DNA of 64,000 bases, taken from the NCBI GenBank assembly GCA_018417955.1, contig JACTVC010000001.1:3286001-3350000 (forward strand), written 5' to 3'. Positions 33,932-42,344 of the stretch are shown here, in pieces. Source of the DNA: Laccaria trichodermophora. Lineage: Eukaryota; Basidiomycota; Agaricomycetes; Agaricales; Hydnangiaceae. The notes beneath the pieces are model-generated. The model was not told where the DNA came from and searched no databases. It was given only the letters and a program-made list of their open reading frames with translations. Both the position numbers and the translations under genes were made by a program. The first letter of the stretch is position 1; the number at the start of each line of letters is the position of its first letter.

Positions 33932-35442
33932 GTTGGGACCATGAAAATCAATGTGTAAGACGTTGAAATGTCACTCGTTGCTTTTCAACGTCGACGTTGA
34001 TACATTGAAAATCAACGTGTATATTCTATTTCACGCTGAAAATAAATGTCTTTAACATTACCCATTGATAATCAGTTCTAAAGGGTCTGGGTACTGTGGA
34101 TGCTCTCAGAATGGTACTAGCGGGAATGATAAACCTCGCCGCTAGTTGTCCTCCTCATCTTCCAAGTCCACTTTGAACATGGTACTGGTAATTTCGGGGC
34201 TTCTGTCAATAATCCACCAGGCCTTGCGTGTCAGTAGTATTCGACCTACAACAACGGCCTTGATACTCAAAAGGTCCATTACAATAGGTGCGAGTGAAGT
34301 TGTCATGTAGCTGACAAGTTCCTGGCACGCATCCCTTCCCTCTGTCTTGCACGGCGTCACAAGAGCAAGGACCGTTTTCTTGCCTCAAAATTCTTTCCAA
34401 ATCAGGTGGTCGCAAAGTTGCCATACGAGGATATTTTCGAGGCAACCATATCCCGTGAATTATACTACTGCATTACGGCCAGGACCTGTATACTTGAATG
34501 AATACTGGAGCAAAAAAAAATCAGTATCAATTTTTTTTTGTCAGCTGAGATGTTGCAGAACAGTGCACAACGTACTCTTACGAAACTTGAGTTCCTTTGT
34601 GAGTTCCGACAACTTGAGGCCATTTTGGAACGAATGTCGTCTCCCCGTTCAGAATTCTGAGCTTTCCCCAAGCTGGCATTACTTATAGAGCGAAGCTTTG
34701 AATTTGTTTGCGCAGTCTGAGAGCCCGTAAGCTGGTGAATATATGTTGCGATCCGTTGTCGAAAGTCTCCAACTGGTTGAGAGGAATGCCGACGTCGGGT
34801 AGTAGCCCGCTAGCACTAGGTGACTTTTATCTCATGAAATTTAGATCAAATCGAACAGTTAGATCAATTGATTGATATGAGAAATAAGTACTCACATCTT
34901 GGAGTTCCCTTTCCCCTTCAATATCAGATTTATAGAGACACATGATAGTGTTTTCATTGCTGTGAGGATACTTGAAAGGGTGCACGTTGGCCCTGGGTAT
35001 CACACGAACAAACAGTTACACGCTTCGCCAAACTCAAGTCAGGTGCGTTTGGGATCTGGTCACGTGGTTGTTCCATCTCCTGACTTACAACCTCGATGTC
35101 TGGCGCTCAGCGCTCAGATCCTCTCCAATCATTCTTGCTCATAGAAAGGACTCCATATCGTGGCAATCACAAGAAGAAGAAAAGGAAGATAATTTACGAA
35201 GCACAAGCAGAATAGCATTGGCAGAGGCCTCAAGCAAAATCAATAATGAGGATCGTACGTTTCCTCGCTCTCAAGTCTTCGAGATACTAAGTAGCAGGGA
35301 CATGGAATCAGGAAAACAACATCAGAAGCACCTAAATGCCCAAAGGGTCTCTTGTGAGAGGGATCTCATCTGGCCATGACTGGAAACTTCAGTGTGCGAT
35401 GGGCTTATCTGGCAATGATCAGCAGTATGCTTTGATCAGGGT
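33932..35442. other. No gene recognised; ACGTTGA/TCAACGT-rich at the left
   Basis: 33940-34075 repeats TTGAAAATCAACGT-like words on both strands, continuing the repeat into which the hAT MITE inserted. Beyond it, short minus frames at 34142-34671 and plus frames at 34899-35379 contain nothing I recognise. Confidence 0.4.
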
Positions 35443-35892
35443 GCATACAACATAAATTTCAAATGTATGAGGTCTAATTTCTTGCATACTTAGCCTCAGG
35501 CAGTTGAATTAGCAAGAAAGCATGGTGCATTTATGGTTTGTAAAAATTCGATGTTTTTGCTGCATATATGCACTCATATTCTATCAGACGGAAGGGAAAA
35601 TCAGGCTGCTTGCCAGTTTCATAATGGCTGGCATCTAAGACAGCAAGATCTTCCAAACCATGTCAGTGCACCTACATGCAAAGCTTGCTTCACTTTGCAA
35701 GAGTTGTGCAGCAGTGAAGAGGAGAGTAGCGGGAGCAAAGCAGGGCTCTCATGAGGGGTGAGGAGGTGGTGGATGGGCCATAGGTTTGGATGAGGAAGGT
35801 CAGTCTGGTAAGTTTGGGCTGAAATATGAGACTTGTGTGCTGATTCTGTTGTGGTATGTGTGATGACCTTCTCACTTTCTCTGCTTCTCACA
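35443..35892. repeat. 450-bp direct repeat, left copy
   Basis: This copy is nearly identical to 41895-42344; I see two differences, both at CpG. The two copies bound the rearranged Ngaro element exactly. A 73-codon frame in it is present in both copies but has no known domain. Confidence 0.9.
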
Positions 35893-35896
35893 TCCA

Positions 35897-36129
35897 TCTA
35901 CCCAGCACAGTGATCTCCACACCTAGGCTCCGCCTATCGTTTACTACAAACGCTCTCCAATCACTGTGCATTTGTTCAGACTTTGTCTGCTAGATTAATC
36001 TCTTCAGTCTACCCAGCACAGTGATCTCCACACCTAGGCTCTGCCTATCGTTTACTACAAACGCTCTCCAATCACTGTGCATTTGTTCAGACTTTGTCTG
36101 CTAGATTAATCTCTTCAGATTTTCTTTGG
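35897..36129 (+). repeat. Spliced and doubled leader of Ngaro element 2
   Basis: Two 111-bp units (35897-36007, 36008-36118) each contain four leader pieces joined exactly where three introns sit in the right-hand A repeat: CAGCACAG/TGATCTCC, GCATTTG/TTCAGAC and CTAGATT/AATCTCTTCAG. The joins match GT-AG intron borders, so this DNA derives from a spliced RNA. The two units differ at one CpG. Confidence 0.9.
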
Positions 36130-36213
36130 ACTACTGCTCGCTTCCCTCGCCATCCAACCTCCTTTCCTAAGTCACACCTCGCCCTCGACCCCCTCATCTG
36201 ACATTTCCTCTCG

Positions 36214-37560
36214 ATGACCGATGTTACTGCCAAAGCAACCCGGCAACGTGCTCAAGCCCTTGAGGGTGTCGTTTCCGACGTTGTGGAAGGGCGATTACCC
36301 CTTTCGGAGTTCGCTAAACGTCTTCAAGATGCAGGCGCTTCTCCAGCTGAAGGCGAGGACTACCTTCAGCAACTTACCCAACGTCTGGAGCAGCAAAAGA
36401 AAGACAGAGAGGCTGGCCAACAGCCAGACACTCAGTCTGGTGAACAAGCAGTCTGAGAATCGACTCCTGAAGGTCTTGACGAGGCTCAGGCAGTCGAATT
36501 TCGAGCTCGGCGCGAAGCACTCCTGGAGGAGGTACGCATCCGTGAAGCCGCTGATCGTCGCACAGCAGTCGACACCGCAGCGTGGGCCGTCCTCAACGCC
36601 AAGCTCTCCCGCTTGGCAAGCTCACAGGTCCACGATGATGCTACCACTCTTCTCTCAACCGACGATCTCGCAAAATTACTCAGAGTCGAATGCTCGTCTT
36701 CCCAGTCCTTACCCGCTACTGTGCTCGCTCTTGCCCCGCATCTGGCCGAGCTTTCGACTTCAGCCATATCCGATCCCCACATTGAGGAGACCTGGAAATT
36801 ACGGCAGGCGATCGGTACAGACAAGACAATCGACTCCCTTGTCAACCTTATGCAAGTACAGCCGCTTGCTGACCCCGTCCCCCGCTCTATCTGGCGCTCA
36901 GTTATTCAGGATCACTTTGTTGACTTTGAGAAACTCTTTGCCTCGATGGACAAAGGGTACGACCACAATGACGAGCCTCAGGACTTTGGAGGAGGCTATG
37001 CACTTGTCAAGAAGGATCAAGCTTCAGCTAAGCACTCCCTTCGATCCGAATCCGAATGGCTCCGCGTATTTGGAGCTTGGAGCTCAGCCGTTGTTCTGGT
37101 TTATCGTCACCGTTCTTCGGAACTCCAAAGCTATCAATGTATGGTCACTGATCTCTTTCGTGCAGTACCTCATGACCCGTCGATTGCGATTGCTTTCGAT
37201 GTCGAAGCTCGGGATCGCTATGCGAAGAGTCCTTTTCGCATGGACGATCGGTCTCAGCTTAACGTGCCACTTCTTGCATGCATGTTCCAGAGTGCTAGCC
37301 CATCTCCCAAGAAGCGCAGCAACCCATCGCCTTCTTCAAGCTCTCCTTCAAAGCGCTCGTCGACTCCTTGCAGGAATTGGAACATGGGCATTTGCGATGC
37401 CCCTTGCCCGAATGGGCGCAGGCATGGGATTTGCAGTGAGTGCGAAGGCCAACATCGAGCAAAAGATGAACCCGTCTGCAACACTCTCCTCCAAGCTCGA
37501 CAAAGAAAGGGAGTTAGCGGAAGCTACCCAGAGAGCAGCAAAGGCAAGGGAAGGGCCTAG
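36214..37560 (+). pseudogene. Ngaro element 2 ORF1 (Gag-like), one in-frame stop
   Basis: This is homologous to ORF1 of element 1 along its length, including STPEGLDEAQAVEFRARR, KLFASMDKGYDHNDEP, SPFRMDD and the C-terminal cluster CRNWNMGIC...CPNGRRHGIC...CSECEGQH. One TGA at 36454-36456 interrupts the frame; the same frame continues on both sides. The aligned position in element 1 is an Arg codon, so a CGA-to-TGA change at a CpG is likely. Unless read through, only the first 80 codons would be made from the first start. Confidence 0.85.
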
Positions 37561-39412
37561 GACTATCAGCTCAGGGTTGAAGCGAAAGCTGGATACCCCC
37601 CTCATAGATGTACCTCGCTTTCGACGTCGATACGTATGGTCTAACTCAACTAATAAACACCTTTCCCCTGCTGCCCTTTACACCGAGTCCGCACCTCCTC
37701 TCCCTTCACCACCTGCTCATCTTTTGCAAGACCAGAAGATCCAAGCTTCCCTCCTCGCTATGCGAGATCACATCAAAGTCGACACACCTTTCAACGTCGA
37801 TAAACTTGAGTCTATGCTCACTGATCATCCAAATCAACCTTTCGTCCAATCAGTCATGACAGGCCTTCGAGATGGATTCTGGCCTCTTGATGATGGAGAA
37901 TGGAAGGTCGAACTGGAAGAAGTCATCGACAATTATTCCACAGATGAAGGTGATCTCGATGCCATCCGCAACTTTCGGGACAAAGAAAGATTGGCAGGCC
38001 GTTGGTCCAATGAGCTCTCAGACTCAGAACTCCTGCCAGGGATGAAGATGTCCCCCATGTTCGTGGTTTGGCAGAATGGCAAAGCTCGGGTCGTCACTGA
38101 CCACTCAGGCTCTGGGATAAACAATGGCATTCCAAGATCCGAAGCTAAGGTTCACTATGATGACATGCACCCCTTTGGCCAATCTCTTCGTGATGCCCAC
38201 ACAGACAACCCAGGTCGTCGAATCATAACCTTCAAGTCAGATGTCGCATCTGCATTTCTTAACCTGCCAGCACACCCTCTATGGCAACTTCGTCAGGTTG
38301 TTGTAGTTGAGGGTAAGCTCTACATTGTCCGCCGTCTAGTCTTCGGAAACCGTGCATCTCCATGTTGCTGGTGCGCTGTCTCTGGGCTTTTGTGCTGGCT
38401 GGCTATTCGGAAATTGGGCATCTTCAGCCTTCACGTCTACATGGACGACTTCTTTGGTTGGGACTTTGAAGACAATTTGATCATGTATCATGGGAAGCTC
38501 CGCCCCCGACAACAAGTTCAACTTCTTTTATTTTGGGAAGCGATCCAGTGCCCTTTCGAGGATAAAAAGCAGGAACATGGGGATGTCCTGAAGATCATCG
38601 GTTTCTGGGTTGACGCTAACCAAGGCTCCCTGTCTCTTCCTCCGAGCTCCCTTGTTGATATTGTCAACAAAATCAATGTCTTCCTCTCTACACCCAACCG
38701 AAAGCCCATTCTTCGCGAATGGCAACGTCTAGCTGGTCACCTCAATTGGCTTCTAAATGTTCTACCATGGGCTCGCCCTGCTCTCTCTGCCCTCTACCAC
38801 AAGACCAGTGGAAAATCTCGGCCTCTTGGCACTGTACACCTCAATGCTGAAGTTGTATCTGACCTCACCTGGCTTGTCAGCATCATCCCCAAAGCAGTTG
38901 GTGTTCGCTTCTTAGATGATGGTATTTGGGACGACTCTGCAGCTGATCTTGAGGTGTGGACTGATGCAAGTCTAACTCTCAGCATGTCCTTCGTATATGG
39001 GAATCAAGGCTTCATGTATGGGCTCAAGGAATGTCCCCGTGGTCTGAAGATCGACATCTTCTTCCTGGAACTAGTGGCCATTATGTCTGCCATCCACCAT
39101 GTCGCCTCTTTTGCCTCACCTCCTCACCGTCTTCTCATTCACACTGATAGCCTGGACTCAGTCGCCATCTTCAACAGCTTACGTGTTTCTGAAGCATTGC
39201 ACAATGGTCCTCTAATGGCTATAGCCGGCATCATCATTGAGTCAGGCATCGATCTCCGTGTTCGACACATCCCTGGTAAGCAGAATGTCCGAGCCGACCT
39301 CCTTTCACGTCTTTTGCTTGATGAATATCGTGCAAAATTCCCTTTTGACCGCGTCCGCCTTTTCTCCCCACCACGGGACCTCCTGCCGGCGCGATGGAGG
39401 GTGTGCTTTTAA
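37466..39412 (+). CDS. Ngaro element 2 ORF2, reverse transcriptase-RNase H
   Basis: The frame is open far upstream (from 36221) only because it shadows ORF1. I place the start at the ATG at 37466, which aligns with that of element 1, giving 648 residues. Motifs are FKSDVASAFLNLPAH (catalytic Asp), GNRASPCCWC, YMDDFFGWD, then the RNase H motifs VWTDASL, FFLELVAI, IHTDSLDSV and IPGKQNVRADLLSRL. No frame break is seen, so the enzyme may be intact although ORF1 is not. It overlaps ORF3 by 19 bp, as in element 1. Confidence 0.92.
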   Translation: MNPSATLSSKLDKERELAEATQRAAKAREGPRTISSGLKRKLDTPLIDVPRFRRRYVWSNSTNKHLSPAALYTESAPPLPSPPAHLLQDQKIQASLLAMRDHIKVDTPFNVDKLESMLTDHPNQPFVQSVMTGLRDGFWPLDDGEWKVELEEVIDNYSTDEGDLDAIRNFRDKERLAGRWSNELSDSELLPGMKMSPMFVVWQNGKARVVTDHSGSGINNGIPRSEAKVHYDDMHPFGQSLRDAHTDNPGRRIITFKSDVASAFLNLPAHPLWQLRQVVVVEGKLYIVRRLVFGNRASPCCWCAVSGLLCWLAIRKLGIFSLHVYMDDFFGWDFEDNLIMYHGKLRPRQQVQLLLFWEAIQCPFEDKKQEHGDVLKIIGFWVDANQGSLSLPPSSLVDIVNKINVFLSTPNRKPILREWQRLAGHLNWLLNVLPWARPALSALYHKTSGKSRPLGTVHLNAEVVSDLTWLVSIIPKAVGVRFLDDGIWDDSAADLEVWTDASLTLSMSFVYGNQGFMYGLKECPRGLKIDIFFLELVAIMSAIHHVASFASPPHRLLIHTDSLDSVAIFNSLRVSEALHNGPLMAIAGIIIESGIDLRVRHIPGKQNVRADLLSRLLLDEYRAKFPFDRVRLFSPPRDLLPARWRVCF

Positions 39413-40404
39413 GCGCCCTGGGCGGGTCTAGGCCTTTACGCCGGACTCGCCCACCAATGAAGCTACATGATCTCGACAATCGTGTGCTTCATTTACAGGT
39501 CAACGCTATCGAAAAATCAACAGCAAAAGGCTATGCAACAGGAGCTCGAGACTACATTTCTTTCTGCATGAACCATCACCTGTCCATTGAACCCACCCCC
39601 AAGACCTTAGCTCGCTACATCGCCTACACCTCCCAATTCATCGCCTCTGGCCCAAAATATCTCTCAGGGGTCAGACATTTTCTATCTGACTTATATCCTA
39701 ACTTTGATGCTAATCGCGCCCACCCACTCATCACAACTACTATTCGAGGATCCAAGAAAATCCGTGCAGACCCTATCCGTCGTAAGTTGCCTCTGCGTCC
39801 TGCACACTTACAAACTTTTCTACATATTGCCCGTGGGTCTGGGTCTTATGACGATCTCCTCTTTGCAACCATACTTTCTTGCCTCTTCTACGCATGCCAC
39901 CGCTCTGGTGAACTGGTCCAGAAGAATTCAAAAGACCTTTTCGATTGGAGGAAGATCATCAAACGCTCCTCCCTCACTTTTTCTCAAGGACGGGCCCAGT
40001 ATCACCTTCCTTATCACAAGGGAGATCCGTTCTACCATGGTACTGACATCTTGTTCTCACAACAGGAAGTCGCTGACCCCGTCTCACTTCTCAGAGAATA
40101 TGTGGACCGACGTGACTCCGTTCACCAAGCCCGCCTTGCTCTCTTTCTACGAGAGGATGGCTCTCACCCTACTCGCTCGTGGTTCGACGCTCGCTTCTTC
40201 ACTGTGCTCAGTCGCGAATTTGGCGGACACTCAGCGCGTGCAGGGGGTGCCACATTCTATGCCAGCCTTGGTCTATCTGAGGACGTAATACAAGCCATTG
40301 GTCGCTGGTCCTCTATAGCATGGAAGATCTACATAAGAGACAATCCCACTGTTCGTGCTGAACAGCAGTTGGCCGCCATCAGACTCCGTCTAAGGTGCTG
40401 TTAA
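39394..40404 (+). CDS. Ngaro element 2 ORF3, tyrosine recombinase
   Basis: This 336-residue paralogue of the element 1 recombinase has all catalytic residues in place: R in ACHRSGELV, H and R in GGHSARAG, W in GRWSS and Y in WKIYIRDNP. The N-terminal core-binding part keeps QVNAIEKSTAKGYATGARDY. It starts inside the last 19 bp of ORF2 and is followed by the B repeat. It is open throughout. Confidence 0.93.
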   Translation: MEGVLLSALGGSRPLRRTRPPMKLHDLDNRVLHLQVNAIEKSTAKGYATGARDYISFCMNHHLSIEPTPKTLARYIAYTSQFIASGPKYLSGVRHFLSDLYPNFDANRAHPLITTTIRGSKKIRADPIRRKLPLRPAHLQTFLHIARGSGSYDDLLFATILSCLFYACHRSGELVQKNSKDLFDWRKIIKRSSLTFSQGRAQYHLPYHKGDPFYHGTDILFSQQEVADPVSLLREYVDRRDSVHQARLALFLREDGSHPTRSWFDARFFTVLSREFGGHSARAGGATFYASLGLSEDVIQAIGRWSSIAWKIYIRDNPTVRAEQQLAAIRLRLRCC

Positions 40405-40479
40405 CAAATTTCTACGCTTCCCGCTTCCATCATCTCTCACCACCACCACCCCACAACAACATCAACACCACTTCACTAG

Positions 40480-40590
40480 CCTACACTCCCCAGCCTATAA
40501 ATTTTGGGGCTTGCCTTGCTTCGGCAACCCCTTGTTGCTGCTACCATCACCCCGTGATCTCTCCACCTTTGAACAGCGCAGCAGAGGTTG
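40480..40590 (+). repeat. Ngaro element 2, B repeat
   Basis: The left limit is judged from the inverted copy, which shares about 35 bp starting TAGCCTACACTCCCC. It holds a hairpin, GGGG..TTGCC with GGCAA.CCCC, near 40505-40531. It ends GCGCAGCAGAGGT, as in element 1, at the junction with A. Confidence 0.65.
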
Positions 40591-41106
40591 TCGTAATGGC
40601 GGGTTCCAAGGGTAAGGAGGCATTTCGTAGGCCTCTGCGCCAACTCAAAACTCCGCCAGGAAAAGATTCAGCTCCGCAGAGTCTTTTCCCCTTGAGCCCC
40701 GCTCATCAACCATGGTTGCGACATCGATCCCTGACTCAGTGCCAAAGTTTGGCAGATGCTGGGTTAGGAGAAGTCATTGATGTCACTTCCCTCTCCTGTG
40801 CCGGCCCTCTCTCTCAGACCACATCTACCCAGCACAGGTAAGCGCTCCGTGCTCTCTTTTTTATGCGCCGCATACTCATCCAAATGCCAGTGATCTCCAC
40901 ACCTAGGCTCCGCCTATCGTTTACTACAAACGCTCTCCAATCACTGTGCATTTGGTGAGGCTTTCGTCATATTGAGCGTCATCCTCATTCTTACATCCCT
41001 CTAGTTCAGACTTTGTCTGCTAGATTGTAAGAAGCATTGTAAGGCCTCGTCCAGCTCAATACTCACGTATCGTGCCTCTCGCAGAATCTCTTCAGATTTT
41101 CTTTGG
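40590..41106 (+). repeat. Ngaro element 2, A repeat (unspliced leader with 3 introns)
   Basis: This 517-bp repeat is matched by an inverted copy of exactly the same length (41378-41894). It contains three introns defined by comparison with the spliced left copy: 40838-40890 (53 nt), 40955-41004 (50 nt) and 41027-41084 (58 nt), all GT-AG. The middle exon 40891-40954 folds as a hairpin, and the 22-nt exon 41005-41026 contains CAGAC-TTT-GTCTG. Confidence 0.9.
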
Positions 41107-41246
41107 ACTACTGCTCGCTTCCCTTGCCATCCAACCTCCTTTCCTAAGTCACACCTCGCCCTTGACCCCCTCATCTGACATTTCCTCTCGATGACCGATG
41201 TTACTGCCAAAGCAACCCGGCAACGTGCTCAAGCCCTTGAGGGTGT
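41107..41246 (+). pseudogene. Truncated second copy of the Ngaro element 2 ORF1 start
   Basis: It repeats 36130-36269 (leader end plus the first codons of ORF1), then stops at GAGGGTGT. This shows that a second element copy followed head-to-tail before being cut off. Two C-to-T differences from the left copy are at CpG. Confidence 0.85.
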
Positions 41247-41894
41247 GGTGAGCCCCAAAATTTATAGGCTGGGGAGTGTAGGCTACACTACACATACAAA
41301 TGTCCAATGTCAATACAAGTACAATAGAATATAGTCCATTTTAAAAGAAAACAAGAAGAGGGAGTGGAGGGAGGGCCAAAGAAAATCTGAAGAGATTCTG
41401 CGAGAGGCACGATACGTGAGTATTGAGCTGGACGAGGCCTTACAATGCTTCTTACAATCTAGCAGACAAAGTCTGAACTAGAGGGATGTAAGAATGAGGA
41501 TGACGCTCAATATGACGAAAGCCTCACCAAATGCACAGTGATTGGAGAGCGTTTGTAGTAAACGATAGGCGGAGCCTAGGTGTGGAGATCACTGGCATTT
41601 GGATGAGTATGCGGCACATAAAAAAGAGAGCACGGAGCGCTTACCTGTGCTGGGTAGATGTGGTCTGAGAGAGAGGGCCGGCACAGGAGAGGGAAGTGAC
41701 ATCGATGACTTCTCCTAACCCAGCATCTGCCAAACTTTGGCACTGAGTCAGGGATCGATGTCGCAACCATGGTTGATGAGCGGGGCTCAAGGGGAAAAGA
41801 CTCTGCGGAGCTGAATCTTTTCCTGGCGGAGTTTTGAGTTGGCGCAGAGGCCTACGAAATGCCTCCTTACCCTTGGAACCCGCCATTACGACGA
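41247..41894 (-). repeat. Inverted Ngaro terminus: A repeat, spacer, B fragment
   Basis: Read on the minus strand, 41894-41378 is a full A repeat with all introns. It is followed by a spacer of about 100 bp and the first 35 bp of a B repeat. This is the A2-spacer-B2 order of a right terminus, in reverse. Confidence 0.88.
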
Positions 41895-42344
41895 GCATAC
41901 AACATAAATTTCAAATGTATGAGGTCTAATTTCTTGCATACTTAGCCTCAGGCAGTTGAATTAGCAAGAAAGCATGGTGCATTTATGGTTTGTAAAAATT
42001 CGATGTTTTTGCTGCATATATGCACTCATATTCTATCAGACGGAAGGGAAAATCAGGCTGCTTGCCAGTTTCATAATGGCTGGCATCTAAGACAGCAAGA
42101 TCTTCCAAACCATGTCAGTGCACCTACATGCAAAGCTTGCTTCACTTTGCAAGAGTTGTGCAGCAGTGAAGAGGAGAGTAGTGGGAGCAAAGCAGGGCTC
42201 TCATGAGGGGTGAGGAGGTGGTGGATGGGCCATAGGTTTGGATGAGGAAGGTCAGTCTGGTAAGTTTGGGCTGAAATATGAGACTTGTGTGCTGATTCTG
42301 TTGTGGTATGCGTGATGACCTTCTCACTTTCTCTGCTTCTCACA
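41895..42344. repeat. 450-bp direct repeat, right copy
   Basis: This is the partner of 35443-35892. After it, unduplicated host DNA resumes with CAGAAATTC. Confidence 0.9.

Larger units (their letters stand above)
35893..41894 (+). mobile_element. Ngaro-type retrotransposon, rearranged (element 2)
   Basis: It shares the ORF1-ORF2-ORF3 order with element 1 but is diverged in sequence. On the left, the A1 repeat is 5'-truncated, spliced and tandemly doubled (35897-36129). On the right, a B repeat is followed by a full unspliced A repeat (40590-41106) that runs on into a second copy of the ORF1 start (to 41246). It is then joined to an inverted A-spacer-B terminus (41247-41894). ORF2 and ORF3 are open; ORF1 has one stop. 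The whole lies between 450-bp direct repeats. Confidence 0.88.

Noticed and set aside
35533..35754. 73-codon frame in the 450-bp direct repeats (also at 41985-42206) as a gene
   Set aside because: It is preserved only because the repeat was recently duplicated, and it shows no domain or splice structure.
36221..37465. Upstream extension of the element 2 reverse transcriptase frame to 1063 codons
   Set aside because: This part shadows ORF1 in another frame and has no similarity to the upstream part of ORF2 in element 1; similarity starts at the ATG at 37466.
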